A stretch of DNA of 64,000 bases from an uncultured Bacteroidota bacterium (GCA_902774845.1 CACYJU010000003.1:124001-188000), one strand, 5' to 3'; shown: positions 35,224-44,900, counted from the stretch's first letter. A program made the numbers and translations. Notes: a model not told the origin generated them from the sequence alone.

Positions 35224-36906
35224 TTACTTGAAGCGGCGTGCTTGCCATCCTTCTTTTGCCTTGTTGCCAAGCACAATCTTGGGTTGCTGCAGCTTGCCTT
35301 GCAACGACGACTCGTAGTTAAGCTGGCGGTCGATGGTCTCAAAGAGCGTGCCGTAGTCGATATCGCCGCGGGTCCTCTTGATCTCTTTCAGCATGAAGTA
35401 GGTGAGGAATCCGTGATGCTGCTGGTCAAAACTGTAGGCTGCCTTATTCCAGTCAGCGGCGGCGAACATGACAACGTCGTTACGTATACGCATACCTTTC
35501 ATCTTCTTGGCTTTCTTCTTGATGGTGAAGAGTGAATGTCCGTTACGCTGAGTGCCGTCGAAACCGGCATCAAGGATGAAGGTGAGGCTCTTGAACTTCA
35601 CGCGGTTGAACCAGCTATTGCAGATGGTGTCGAGGGCGATACATTGCTTGATGAGGTTCTTGGATTCACATTTCTTGAGCACCATATCGTCGGGCAGCGA
35701 GCTCTTGCCGTTGAAGGCTTTAATACCTGTGGCGTTGATGTCGGTGGGGATGATGTAAGGATTGAAGTTGGCATCCGTGAATCCGTGTCCGGCATAGTAG
35801 AGTATGATGTTGGCTTCGCCGTTGAGGGCAACGGTGATGTCCTTGAGCCAGTTGACTCCTTCGTTCTTGATAACCTCGGCGTTGGCATTACGAAGCAGCT
35901 TCACATGACGCTCAGGTATGCTGAGGGTCTTGACGCAATATTGATAGAAAATCTCTCCGTCGTTGTTTGCAAAAGGAACCGACGGCAGGGGTTTTGCATA
36001 TTCGTAGTTGGTGATGATGAGGGCGAAGGTGTTGGCATTGGCGCCTGCCTCGTTGACGGGGATATTGAAGTCGACATACTCATCGTTGATGAGTCGGTTG
36101 TTCATCTCGGTCATAATCTCATCGAAAGCCCCATGCACGATAATCTCTATGCTGCTGCGACGGTATTGCGATCCCTCTTTGTCGTAGGTTTTGGTGATGA
36201 ACTCATACTTATTGGTGGCGCGGCGCAACGATGCCACATTGGCTTCAAGGTAACCTTTCACACTCTGGGCGCGGAGGTAAGCCAGCTGGGCGTTGGTGGT
36301 GATACCCTCCTCTTTGTTCACCGAGATACGCACGTTCTCTCCGTTATAATTGGTGGGGCAGTATTTGAAATCACCATACTCGCCGTTATAGGGTATGTGG
36401 TTAATCTCTATGTCGTCGGTGGTGGCGGTGATACGCGTGGTTATGGATTTACCCTCGCGGAAGAGGTCCTTCGAGACTTCCTCCACCATTATCTTGGTGA
36501 GGTTGCAGATAGCTCGTGCCGAATTCGATGCGTTGTAGTCATAAACTCCTACAGGATAGTCGTCAGACACGCCTTCGATATGTTTGCAGTTGTAGGATAT
36601 GTCGAAGATGTAGTTATACTCTCTGCGGCCGTCTTCTCTCAAGGCTTCGGCTATGTCGGTCTTGATGGTGACGAAGGTCTCGTCATAGAGTTTCTCCTCG
36701 TTGGGGAGGTTGATGAGAATCTGCTCGGCGCGCTTGGCCATAACCTGCTGGCGCTGCTGGATGTCCTGACGCAGATAGTTCATGATGGCGTCGCGATACT
36801 GCGAGTTGATCGTAATCTCGGATGCCTTCTGTGCTTTAAGGTTAGTAGGACAGAAAACGGCGGTTAACGCAAGAACCGCGATAGTGAGAATGTAATACTT
36901 CTTCAT
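35224..36906 (-). CDS. caspase-like (peptidase C14) protein lacking the catalytic cysteine
   Basis: The 560-residue protein has a signal peptide (to about residue 26). Its middle region resembles an OmpA-like domain (about 200-258: TNAQLAYLRAQSVKGYLEAN ... YRRSSIEIIV). A caspase p20-like domain occupies about residues 290-545. The catalytic histidine is in YYAGHGF (His374). The position where caspases have DAC reads FILDAGFDG, with Gly448 encoded by GGT (35565-35563), one base from TGT. It is therefore predicted to be inactive as a peptidase, or to use another residue. It follows rseC on the same strand, behind its own -7 box. Role unknown. Confidence 0.8.
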   Translation of the reverse strand: MKKYYILTIAVLALTAVFCPTNLKAQKASEITINSQYRDAIMNYLRQDIQQRQQVMAKRAEQILINLPNEEKLYDETFVTIKTDIAEALREDGRREYNYIFDISYNCKHIEGVSDDYPVGVYDYNASNSARAICNLTKIMVEEVSKDLFREGKSITTRITATTDDIEINHIPYNGEYGDFKYCPTNYNGENVRISVNKEEGITTNAQLAYLRAQSVKGYLEANVASLRRATNKYEFITKTYDKEGSQYRRSSIEIIVHGAFDEIMTEMNNRLINDEYVDFNIPVNEAGANANTFALIITNYEYAKPLPSVPFANNDGEIFYQYCVKTLSIPERHVKLLRNANAEVIKNEGVNWLKDITVALNGEANIILYYAGHGFTDANFNPYIIPTDINATGIKAFNGKSSLPDDMVLKKCESKNLIKQCIALDTICNSWFNRVKFKSLTFILDAGFDGTQRNGHSLFTIKKKAKKMKGMRIRNDVVMFAAADWNKAAYSFDQQHHGFLTYFMLKEIKRTRGDIDYGTLFETIDRQLNYESSLQGKLQQPKIVLGNKAKEGWQARRFK

Positions 36907-36969
36907 TTATTACTGTATTTTTGAATTCTTGACTAGGTGCCTAATGGTTTATTATACGGATAATTGGGT

Positions 36970-36978
36970 GCAAAGATA
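36970..36978 (-). promoter_or_regulatory. -7 box (TATCTTTGC) for the caspase-like gene
   Basis: A perfect -7 box on the minus strand lies 63 bp before the ATG at 36906 and just after the rseC stop. The gene therefore probably has its own transcript. Confidence 0.5.
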
Positions 36979-36991
36979 CAAAAAAATGTTA

Positions 36992-37423
36992 TTATTTTTG
37001 CAGTTCGTCGTCGAAAGTGTGTGATAGATGGAACGTGAAACGGCTCTGCAGACGCTTCCTACATAGAGCGAGAAGTCCCCAGTAGAGGGCAACGAAGGCT
37101 ATAGTGGCAAGTGCACACCAAAGGTCGCCGACATATCGGTTGAGAATAATGAAAATGACTATCATTAGAACGGCTGGCAGTATGTATGCGATGGCTACAG
37201 CTTGAAGTCCCAGACTTTTGTTGATGCCTACCGTCACATTTTCTCCGATATGATAATCTTGCCAGTCGCTGGTCTTGATAGATATCTCTTTGGCTTTACT
37301 CTCGGCGAAACCGCACTTGCCATGGGCTTCACACGAGGAGCAGGCCGACTGCGACTCTATCCGTACCGTCACTTGTCCGTCGCCTACGGCTGTCACTATT
37401 CCATTATGTTGGGCTATGGTCAT
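36992..37423 (-). CDS. rseC: RseC/MucC family membrane protein
   Basis: The 143-residue protein starts with an RseC-like cysteine-rich domain (VRIESQSACSSCEAHGKCGF, a CxxC-x4-C pattern). Two membrane helices follow in about residues 72-122. RseC proteins are linked to sigma-E regulation in Proteobacteria and to redox complexes such as Rnf. In Bacteroidetes the gene usually sits before rnf genes, which are absent here. It begins 23 bp after the BatD-BatE fusion gene, so it may be the last gene of the Bat operon. Confidence 0.85.
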   Translation of the reverse strand: MTIAQHNGIVTAVGDGQVTVRIESQSACSSCEAHGKCGFAESKAKEISIKTSDWQDYHIGENVTVGINKSLGLQAVAIAYILPAVLMIVIFIILNRYVGDLWCALATIAFVALYWGLLALCRKRLQSRFTFHLSHTFDDELQK

Positions 37424-37446
37424 TGCGAGATATATAAAACCTGTAA

Positions 37447-40164
37447 CTATAATATTCTCTCCAAATCTTTTTCTTCAATCCATCCACTATTACCGTCTAT
37501 AGCACACACTTTCAGCCATCTGTCTATTTGATCTTCAATAACGACCTTCGATCCGCTGTGTAGCACGAACTTATCCACGCTACCATTGTCGGGCGACCCC
37601 TTTAGGTTCACCATTGTGGTCATTATGATTGCTTCATTGGGATGATTCCAGTACTGGTTCGAACTGATGGCTGTATACACTATCGGCAGCATCGCAAGGA
37701 AGGCGAGCACAGCTATCCAAAACGAGGTCTTGCGGAGGGCATAATTCTGTGTGAGCAGCATGAGCACCACCGCAGCCGCAAGCAAAAGGGTAAGTGCCGC
37801 AATACATATCAACCATGTCGATACCGGATGGTTGCGTACCGCCTTTCGATGCCATTTGGTGATGAACAGCTGCGGAACAGGACTTAGGTTGTCCGACAGT
37901 TTGGTGTTGGCAAGTGCCAGGTTCTCTCGTGTCTGACGGTCTCCTGGTTTCAAACGTAGGGCGCGTTCGTAGTAAAGTATGGCTTCGGGATAGTTGGCCG
38001 AACGATAGAGCGCGTTGGCATAGTTGTAATACAGCTCATGACTGACGAGCCCGTCTTCGATAAGGGATGCGTAGATGTTGGCTGCATCCTGATAGCGGGC
38101 TGCTCGGTATGCGGCATTCCCTTCGGCAAAGGTGGCCGAGGGGTCAGAGGAAATCTCGTTTACATTCTGAACCTCCTCTGGTTCTACGGGGGCCTCCGTC
38201 TCCATTACAGATTGCCTGGGTCTTTCGGGATAGTCAAGCTGTTGGCTAAATGTGGTAAGGGGCATGAGCAGCAACGCTATCACGAAACTGAGTGTCCGGA
38301 TCATGTCGAGGGCTTTATTGTAGATGGACTGTTTTTTCTTACTGGTGTCTCCGGGTGCGAATCTGGCGAAGTCTACCTCCTGGAGTGTGTCGCGTATCAA
38401 CTCTTGTCGCTCTTCGGGTACAGCTTTCTCGTTAAGGCAATCTTGTACCGTCTCGCTGCTGAGCTTGGACAATGAAATGTTGAATTTGTCTGCCAGGCAG
38501 CCCCAGATGGCCTTGTATATCTCTTCATAGAATTTTTCGTCATCACCCGAATGCATATGCTTTTCGGCTCGCCTTAATCGCTTCTGGGCTTCGCGTGTAG
38601 CGCGACGCAGCCGCACTCCTGCAATATCCTGATTAGCCAACTGGCGATGCTTGATATAGAAATAGAGAACGATTGCAACAACAACGATAAGACACTCGAC
38701 TATCCAAAACCAAAGGTTTCCTTTCGACTGACCACTGCCTGCTGCCAGCTGCCTGCTCTCCATCTTAATATAGTTAATGTCTTCTCTGACATCATGCTCG
38801 TCGCCGCTTGAGGAATTCTGCATCAGCTTGGGGTCTCCTTTCTCGATGGTGATACGCTGTGCGGCTATAGTGGTTGTATCGTATTTGCCTGTCTCTGGAT
38901 TGAAATAGGCAAAGGTAAAGGCTGGTATTTCATAGACTCCTTCGCTTCGCGGTATCAGCACCCACTTGAAGGTGCGTTTTCCCGTTATTCCACCGGCGGT
39001 ACGGTTTATCTTGTCCTCCACTTCTGGGTCGTAGGCTTCAAAGATGTTGGGGAACTGTACCGACGGATTGTCTATGAGTGTCAGGTTGCCTTGTCCACTT
39101 ATGGATATACTGTAGGTGATGGCCTCATTGACTCGTGTCATAGTATTATCCACCCCTCCTGTAATCTCGAAATCGCCTACGGCTCCATCGAAGGATGCTG
39201 GTGCGCCTGATGGTAGCGGTTTGACCCTAACGCTAAGCGGATTGGTCTTGAGCGATATCTGCTGCGGATCGGGACGGGATGCCTGTATCGTAAAGAATCC
39301 GATATTTATTGGCTGCGAGGTATAGAAAACAGCCTGTATCGGAAGGTCCATCACATCTATCTTCAAGCTGCCGTCTTCCTGTGCATAGAGGGCTTCTCTT
39401 CCGAGTTCGTATGTGAGATAGCGTTTGCCTTTGATAGTCTCCTGTTGTGGCTTTATATATTTTTGATCCAGCAGCAGGTTCTCCGACCAGAATCCTTTCT
39501 TCTCTGGTGCATGGAATCCTCCCGTAAGGCTGAAATCTATACGGGTATAGATCTTATAGGTCATGATAACCTGCTCTCCCTTATAGGGATTGGTCTTGTT
39601 GACGCTTATCTTGGCAAAAATAGCATCGCCATCATTGCGGTCTGCTGGGTCGTAGGTAGGCTGTTGCGGTGCTGCTCCTGCATAGGGGTCCATCTGCTGC
39701 ATCATCTGCTGCATCTGCTTGTGCATCGCCTCGAAGGGATCTTCTTCATCATCGCCAAACATGCTGCCGTAAGGACTTCTGCGCCGCTGTTGCTGCTGTT
39801 GGGGTCGCGCGGCTTCGATTTTCACCTGTCGTGGCTGTGTGCTGTAACGTTTGCCTTCTATAACGCAGCTGGCCGCACCGATGGTTGCTGTTCCTTCATT
39901 CTCGGCCATCACGGTGTATGTGTAGCCCTGCGACTTCTTCCAGTTTATTATTTGTGTCATGCTACCTCTGCCCATGACGCGAAGTCCGTTGAACTGAGGG
40001 TCTCTGAACTCACTGAAATCACCCCCACTCACCATCACCTTAACCTGGAACGGAGAGTTGGCATAGGCTGTTGTGGGCGCCTCCACACGTATCTCCTGAG
40101 CACGGGTGCTACCCAGTAGCACCACCATCGCGACAAATATAAATGTTCTTAACTTATACACCAC
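37447..40164 (-). CDS. batD: BatD-BatE fusion protein
   Basis: Residues 1-620 are BatD: a signal peptide, repeated beta-sandwich domains (IRVEAPTTAYANSPFQVKVM, ISVNKTNPYKGEQVIMTYKI, ITYSISISGQGNLTLID), a glutamine/arginine-rich insert near residue 140, a membrane helix near 490, and the cytoplasmic tail. From Met621 (38304) a second signal-like helix (MIRTLSFVIALLLMPLTTFS) opens a BatE-like part. That part has tetratricopeptide repeats (AEGNAAYRAARYQDAANIY, YPEAILYYERALRLKPGD), two membrane helices and an SH3-like end (VNLKGSPDNGSVDKF...GNSGWIEEKDLE). BatD and BatE are usually separate genes. The frame is continuous, but independent initiation at 38304 remains possible. The Bat system is linked to aerotolerance. 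Confidence 0.85.
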   Translation of the reverse strand: MVYKLRTFIFVAMVVLLGSTRAQEIRVEAPTTAYANSPFQVKVMVSGGDFSEFRDPQFNGLRVMGRGSMTQIINWKKSQGYTYTVMAENEGTATIGAASCVIEGKRYSTQPRQVKIEAARPQQQQQRRRSPYGSMFGDDEEDPFEAMHKQMQQMMQQMDPYAGAAPQQPTYDPADRNDGDAIFAKISVNKTNPYKGEQVIMTYKIYTRIDFSLTGGFHAPEKKGFWSENLLLDQKYIKPQQETIKGKRYLTYELGREALYAQEDGSLKIDVMDLPIQAVFYTSQPINIGFFTIQASRPDPQQISLKTNPLSVRVKPLPSGAPASFDGAVGDFEITGGVDNTMTRVNEAITYSISISGQGNLTLIDNPSVQFPNIFEAYDPEVEDKINRTAGGITGKRTFKWVLIPRSEGVYEIPAFTFAYFNPETGKYDTTTIAAQRITIEKGDPKLMQNSSSGDEHDVREDINYIKMESRQLAAGSGQSKGNLWFWIVECLIVVVAIVLYFYIKHRQLANQDIAGVRLRRATREAQKRLRRAEKHMHSGDDEKFYEEIYKAIWGCLADKFNISLSKLSSETVQDCLNEKAVPEERQELIRDTLQEVDFARFAPGDTSKKKQSIYNKALDMIRTLSFVIALLLMPLTTFSQQLDYPERPRQSVMETEAPVEPEEVQNVNEISSDPSATFAEGNAAYRAARYQDAANIYASLIEDGLVSHELYYNYANALYRSANYPEAILYYERALRLKPGDRQTRENLALANTKLSDNLSPVPQLFITKWHRKAVRNHPVSTWLICIAALTLLLAAAVVLMLLTQNYALRKTSFWIAVLAFLAMLPIVYTAISSNQYWNHPNEAIIMTTMVNLKGSPDNGSVDKFVLHSGSKVVIEDQIDRWLKVCAIDGNSGWIEEKDLERIL

Positions 40165-40249
40165 AAAAACTTGAAACTTAAAACCTGAAACTTAAAACTT
40201 GTTATCGGCTTTGCCGATTGGCTCTGCCAAGAAACCTGAAACTAAAAAC

Positions 40250-40996
40250 CTACCAGTCTTTCTCTATTCTGGCACTCTGGGCGTTTACAGCCTTTGCCTG
40301 CTGCTCTTTCATTGTCTTTTTCTCGTTGTTCTCCATGGCTTTCAGCAGTCGTTCGGCATCCTTCTTCTGCGTTTCGGGAGGCTGCTGTTGCTGCTTATCC
40401 TGTTCTTTTTGTTGCTGGTTTTGATCCTGATTTTGTTGCTGTTGCTGCTGTTGTTGATCTTTCTTGTCCTGCTGGTCTTTGTTATCGCCGCCACCTCCTC
40501 CTTGCTGCTGTGTCTTTTGCAAAAGCTTCTTAGCCAAAGAAAGGTTGTATTTGGTATCCTTGTTTTTAGGGTCTATCTTCAGGGCTTCCTGATAATCCGA
40601 CACCGCATGCTGGAACGATTCCATTGCCTGTTCCTGGTTGAGGAGACCTTTTTGCAGATGACTGTTTCCTCTGTTATGGTAGGCATGGCTTTTGTTCTTT
40701 TCTTTTATCTTTGGATCTTCTATCGCCGATGAATAATGCTTTATGGCTTCATCATAATAAGCTTCGTCCTTGGACTTCTGAGATCTACGGTAGAGTGAGT
40801 TGCCGAGGTTGTACTGGGCTGTGCTGGAGGTGGTGTCGCGGGCAAGTGCTTTGCGGTATGAGGTCTCTGCTTTGTCATACTTCTCCTTTTTATACATGCG
40901 GTTTCCCTCTCTAAGCAGTTTGCGCGTAGCACTATTCTGCGCTTGCATTACAGCAGGCAGTAGTACAATGGCAATCAATATGATCAGTCGCTTCAT
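40250..40996 (-). CDS. batC: BatC, tetratricopeptide-repeat protein
   Basis: The 248-residue protein has a signal peptide (MKRLIILIAIVLLPAVMQAQ). Three to four TPR-like repeats follow (REGNRMYKKEKYDKAETSYR, AQYNLGNSLYRRSQ, HAVSDYQEALKIDPKNKDT). The tail is extremely glutamine-rich (about residues 175-205), coded by CAG/CAA at 40382-40500. It starts inside the batB stop (4-bp overlap), showing the operon link. BatC is thought to act with BatB in the periplasm in stress or aerotolerance; partners are inferred from other Bacteroidetes. Confidence 0.88.
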   Translation of the reverse strand: MKRLIILIAIVLLPAVMQAQNSATRKLLREGNRMYKKEKYDKAETSYRKALARDTTSSTAQYNLGNSLYRRSQKSKDEAYYDEAIKHYSSAIEDPKIKEKNKSHAYHNRGNSHLQKGLLNQEQAMESFQHAVSDYQEALKIDPKNKDTKYNLSLAKKLLQKTQQQGGGGGDNKDQQDKKDQQQQQQQQNQDQNQQQKEQDKQQQQPPETQKKDAERLLKAMENNEKKTMKEQQAKAVNAQSARIEKDW

Positions 40997-42048
40997 TTAC
41001 GTTTGAGTATTTTGTCGAGGTTCAGTTTGTGGTTGGTTCTCTCAAATATCATCACTTCAAGTATGAGACAGATCAAAGCTGCTACAAGGGGATACATGTA
41101 GCGGCTTTCATATTCGGCAAACATAGCTTTGCCCATACTGTCTTTCTCCAGATGTTCAATACGATTGAGTATTCGGTCTAATCCCGCATTGATATTTCCG
41201 GCTCGCACATAAATACCGTTTCCTGCGTGAGCTATCTCTTTCAGTGTTTGCTCATCCATGCGGGTCGTAACGGTATTTCCTGAGCGGTCATACTTGAATC
41301 CCGTTCTAACCCCGTTCTTGTATCGTGGTATGGGAGCTCCTTGTTCGCTGCCCATACCGATAGTGCATACCACAATACCTTCTGAAGCTGCCTTCGCCGC
41401 AGCCGACTTGGCGTCGTCTTCGAAGTTTTCTCCATCGGAGATCACAATTATGGCCCGTGAATTCTTTTTGACCCAGGTTTGCTCCTCGTCGCCGTAGCCA
41501 AATGTCTGCATCGCTTTCTCGATAGCATCTCCAATGGCTGTTCCTTGTGTGGCTATCATGTCACAGTTCACCTGGTCGAGGAACATTTTCGTAGCGCTGT
41601 AGTCATTGGTGAGGGGCATTTGGATGAAACTGGTGCCGGCAAACACCACCAGCGACACGCGGTCGCCTCCCATTCCGTTAAGCAGGTTGGCCACTATTCG
41701 TTTGCTGCGCTCCAGTCGGTTAGGTTGTATATCTTCAGCCATCATGCTGTTCGACACATCGAGGCAGATGGCTATGTCACTGCCTTTCTGGTCTCCTTGC
41801 ACCATCTTGCTGCCCACTTGTGGATTGGCCCATGTTATGATGAGAAGGGAGAGTGCCAACAACAAGAGGACCATCTTTACGATCGGTCGGCTGGCCGAAC
41901 GGTCTGGAATAAGACGACCGAACATCGGCCGGTCGGCAAACTCCTGCAATTTCTTGTGTTTGCGGTACTCAAGCCATACCCACAGCACCGCCAACAGCGG
42001 TACCGCTATGAGCAGGTATAGTATGTCTGGATGCTGAAAGTGTATCAT
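40993..42048 (-). CDS. batB: BatB, von Willebrand factor A membrane protein
   Basis: The 351-residue protein has two N-terminal membrane helices (about 9-28 and 56-75). A VWA domain follows with the metal-binding MIDAS ICLDVSNSMM and GTAIGDAIEKA, VISDGENFEDD, and a C-terminal membrane helix. I chose the ATG at 42048, four bases after the batA stop, over an in-frame extension into batA. It pairs with BatA in the Bat complex. Confidence 0.9.
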   Translation of the reverse strand: MIHFQHPDILYLLIAVPLLAVLWVWLEYRKHKKLQEFADRPMFGRLIPDRSASRPIVKMVLLLLALSLLIITWANPQVGSKMVQGDQKGSDIAICLDVSNSMMAEDIQPNRLERSKRIVANLLNGMGGDRVSLVVFAGTSFIQMPLTNDYSATKMFLDQVNCDMIATQGTAIGDAIEKAMQTFGYGDEEQTWVKKNSRAIIVISDGENFEDDAKSAAAKAASEGIVVCTIGMGSEQGAPIPRYKNGVRTGFKYDRSGNTVTTRMDEQTLKEIAHAGNGIYVRAGNINAGLDRILNRIEHLEKDSMGKAMFAEYESRYMYPLVAALICLILEVMIFERTNHKLNLDKILKRK

Positions 42049-42052
42049 CTTT

Positions 42053-43039
42053 TTATGGTGTCGTTTTAAAGTAGACCATGCCGAGCAGCAACTCAAGTGC
42101 AAACGCGACAATAGCTATAATCAAGAACGGCATGAATTCGTCCTTGGTTTGACGATATTGTGTCACGTTGATTTTGGTCTTCTCCATCTGGTCTATCTGC
42201 GAAAAAATGCTCTTAAGCGTCTTCTTGTCGGTGGCACGGAAGTACTGCCCATCATCGGTGTAAGAGGCCATCTGCGTAAGAAGTTTCTCGTCAATCTCAC
42301 AATCCACATAATACCTGGTGCCGTCCGGTGCATGAGCGATAGAGCGGCCGTTCGTTCCGACTCCTATCGTGTAAAGACGGATGCCATACATCGCTGCCAT
42401 CTCGGCGGCACTACGCGGATCTATGCTTCCCTGATTGTTAACTCCGTCGGTAAGGAGGATTATGACTTTACTTTTGGCCTCGCTGTTCTTGATTCTGTTG
42501 ATAGCCACAGCAAGCCCATCACCGAGGGCCGTACCGTCTCGTATGGTACCGCTCTTGACACCACCCAACTGCGACAGCAGTATGTGGTGATCTATGGTTA
42601 CGGGCACCTGCGTGAAAGCTTCTCCTGCAAAGACCACCAACCCTATACGGTCTTCCGATCTTCCGTTGATAAACTCTGCAGCCACCGTCTTTGCCGCCTC
42701 CAATCTGGTGGGCTTGAAGTCTTCTGCCATCATACTGCCGCTGACATCGATGGCAAGCACTATGTCAATACCGTCGACATTCATCTCCTCTCGGCTGAGC
42801 TGACTCTGGGGTCGTGCTAACGCAACTATCACCGCTGCCACAACCACCATACGCAATATGTATGGCAGGTGACGAAGGCGTTGGCGGAGGGTTTTGTTGA
42901 ATCCTTTGAATAGACCTATATTGGAAAACTGCAGGGCTGCTTTCTGTTTACGGTATCTGAGCACATACCATGTCACAAGTAGCGGTACCAGAAAGAGGAA
43001 CCAGAGGACCCAGGGGTATTGGAATGTGAGATTGTGCAT
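42053..43039 (-). CDS. batA: BatA, von Willebrand factor A membrane protein
   Basis: The 328-residue protein has N-terminal membrane helices. Its VWA domain carries an intact MIDAS (DVSGS at residues 98-102, DGTALGDGLA, LLTDGVNN) and the last helix is near residue 308. BatA and BatB belong to the aerotolerance operon first described in Bacteroides fragilis. It follows the BatD-like gene by 24 bp and precedes batB by 4 bp. Confidence 0.92.
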   Translation of the reverse strand: MHNLTFQYPWVLWFLFLVPLLVTWYVLRYRKQKAALQFSNIGLFKGFNKTLRQRLRHLPYILRMVVVAAVIVALARPQSQLSREEMNVDGIDIVLAIDVSGSMMAEDFKPTRLEAAKTVAAEFINGRSEDRIGLVVFAGEAFTQVPVTIDHHILLSQLGGVKSGTIRDGTALGDGLAVAINRIKNSEAKSKVIILLTDGVNNQGSIDPRSAAEMAAMYGIRLYTIGVGTNGRSIAHAPDGTRYYVDCEIDEKLLTQMASYTDDGQYFRATDKKTLKSIFSQIDQMEKTKINVTQYRQTKDEFMPFLIIAIVAFALELLLGMVYFKTTP

Positions 43040-43063
43040 GGTTGAATTGGTATGTTTAGATGT

Positions 43064-43954
43064 TTACTGTTCGTTACTGTTAGCCGATGCCTGACTGTTG
43101 GTAGCAGCCTGCTGACTGCTCAATTCCGACAGACTCACCACAAACTCCGTGGCGTAGTTCATCGCCTGGGTGTGCTCGTTGGGAAGCGGCTCACTTTTGG
43201 CAAACTTCACCATGTCTGCGGTCTTCAGTATCTGTCGCAGTTTTGTATCATTCGTTTCACTATAGGCTTTGCAGCTGGCAAAAGCCTCGAGCGTCTCGTC
43301 GCTGGTCATGTCTGTCGATGGGATATCCCACGCCTCTTCAAGGTAGTTCCTAACGATATCTGTCAGGTCGGTATAGTACTCCTTGAGTTTGCCTGCCTGC
43401 CACAACTCTTTGCGACGCAACTCCTCCAATGCGTTGAGCGCCCTGGTGTCTGGCGGAATCGGAGGTTCAACATGGAGTTCGATTATTGGCTTATGTGCTT
43501 TCAATCGTTTTATAACATAGACAATTGCGACCACGACCGCCACAACCGCTAAACCAAGAAGTATCCATCGGAATATCTCCCAGAACGTATAACGCACCTT
43601 GATGATGTCAGCGATATCTTTCACTTCTATATTAACTGTATCAACTCCCTCAACATCGTTCACCGCCAGCACAATCGAATCTTCGTCGCCGAATTTTATG
43701 CTATGCTCACCTTCATCAAACGAAGTGATGGTCGTAAACTGCAGATGATTGACCGAATCGTACGTCTGTTTCAACGCGAGCACTCCGTTCTGCGAGAGCT
43801 CTTCCATCGTGCGGTAGTTCGACTCGCCTGAGATAGTCAACGTGACTTGGTCTCCTATGGTGATATTGTTCGAGTCAAGCTGGTATACCGCCTGCGCTGA
43901 GGCCAGCATCCCTATCGTCAATACAACCAAAAATAAACTAACTCGTTTCATCAT
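43064..43954 (-). CDS. membrane protein of the MoxR/DUF58/Bat operon (DUF4381-like)
   Basis: The 296-residue protein has a signal peptide (to about SAQA), a periplasmic beta-rich part, a single helix at about residues 130-152 (FRWILLGLAVVAVVVAIVYVI) and a cytoplasmic helical tail. The tail contains ALNALEELRRKELWQAGKLKEYYTDLTDIVRNYLE, a pattern typical of the small partner between DUF58 and BatA. Its role is unknown but its place in the operon is conserved. The tail ends in an Ser/Asn/Gln-rich stretch. Confidence 0.78.
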   Translation of the reverse strand: MMKRVSLFLVVLTIGMLASAQAVYQLDSNNITIGDQVTLTISGESNYRTMEELSQNGVLALKQTYDSVNHLQFTTITSFDEGEHSIKFGDEDSIVLAVNDVEGVDTVNIEVKDIADIIKVRYTFWEIFRWILLGLAVVAVVVAIVYVIKRLKAHKPIIELHVEPPIPPDTRALNALEELRRKELWQAGKLKEYYTDLTDIVRNYLEEAWDIPSTDMTSDETLEAFASCKAYSETNDTKLRQILKTADMVKFAKSEPLPNEHTQAMNYATEFVVSLSELSSQQAATNSQASANSNEQ

Positions 43955-43974
43955 TCTTAATTAATATTTCATCA

Positions 43975-44838
43975 TCACCCTCGCATTTTGAAAAGTTTCA
44001 GTAGCGGTTTCACAAAGTCCCCTCCTGTAAGCACCTCCGTATTGTCTATGCCGTACCTCTGCATTATGGTTTTCACATTGGTCTCGTATGTCGAATAGCT
44101 CTTTGCAAACTGCTCTCGAGTCTCTCGACTTGAGGTGTCGACCCATAGCGTTGTAGCGCTCTCCGGGTCGTAGAATTTTACCAAACCAAGGTCGGGCAGA
44201 CGTTTTTCTTTCTCGTCGGCAATACGGATTGCCACAAGGTCATGTTTCTCGGCGGCAATCTTTATCGCTTCGTCATAATTATCATCGTAGAAGTCGCTCA
44301 GCAGAAAGGCCGTACAGCGTTTCTTTATGACGTTGGTAAAATATTTTAGCGCCGTAGTGATGTCCGTACCATTGCTTTCCGGCCGGAATGTGATAAGTTC
44401 CCTGATGATGCGCAGTATATGCGTGCTTCCCTTCTTCGGCGGGATGAACTTCTCTATTCTGTCGCTGAACATTATCACTCCCACCTTGTCATTGTTTTGG
44501 ATTGCCGAGAACGCAAGAGTTGCAGCCACCTCCGCCACCAGCTCTTCCTTGAACTGGTGATGTGTGCCGAATCTGTTGCTTCCGCTCACATCCACCAGCA
44601 GCATGACCGTCATCTCTCTCTCTTCTTCAAAGACCTTCACATACGGGTGGTTCAATCTCGCCGTCACATTCCAATCTATGTCCCTCACATCGTCGCCATA
44701 CTGGTATTCTCTCACTTCGCTGAATGCCATTCCGTGTCCTTTGAAAGCACTATGGTATTCTCCCGAGAACATCTGCTGCGACAGCCCTCGTGCCTTGATC
44801 TCAATCTTCCGTACCTTTTTCAGAATATCTTGATCCAT
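43975..44838 (-). CDS. DUF58 domain-containing protein
   Basis: The 287-residue protein has the DUF58 core motif (GMAFSEVREYQYGDDVRDIDW) and a VWA-like fold with VMLLVDVSGSNRFG. DUF58 proteins are encoded with MoxR ATPases and are thought to be their clients or partners. I chose the ATG at 44838 (MDQDILKKVRKIEIKARG); a TTG four codons earlier is less likely. The upstream gap contains a CTAGT nonamer repeat. Confidence 0.9.
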   Translation of the reverse strand: MDQDILKKVRKIEIKARGLSQQMFSGEYHSAFKGHGMAFSEVREYQYGDDVRDIDWNVTARLNHPYVKVFEEEREMTVMLLVDVSGSNRFGTHHQFKEELVAEVAATLAFSAIQNNDKVGVIMFSDRIEKFIPPKKGSTHILRIIRELITFRPESNGTDITTALKYFTNVIKKRCTAFLLSDFYDDNYDEAIKIAAEKHDLVAIRIADEKEKRLPDLGLVKFYDPESATTLWVDTSSRETREQFAKSYSTYETNVKTIMQRYGIDNTEVLTGGDFVKPLLKLFKMRG

Positions 44839-44861
44839 AACGTTTTCCAATTTCCAGTATG

Positions 44862-44888
44862 TCTAGTTTCTCTAGTTTTACTAGTTCC
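44862..44888. repeat. tandem nonamer repeat (TCTAGTTTN)
   Basis: Three units, TCTAGTTTC, TCTAGTTTT and ACTAGTTCC, have a 9-bp period in the gap between moxR and the DUF58 gene. They resemble the CTAGA array at 11524-11568. Confidence 0.6.
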
Positions 44889-44900
44889 GCCGGTCATTCA

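Noticed and set aside
40382..40500. Glutamine-codon repeat in batC as a phase-variable tract
   Set aside because: The CAG/CAA mix is interrupted and in triplets, so slippage would keep the frame. Such tails are common in BatC proteins.
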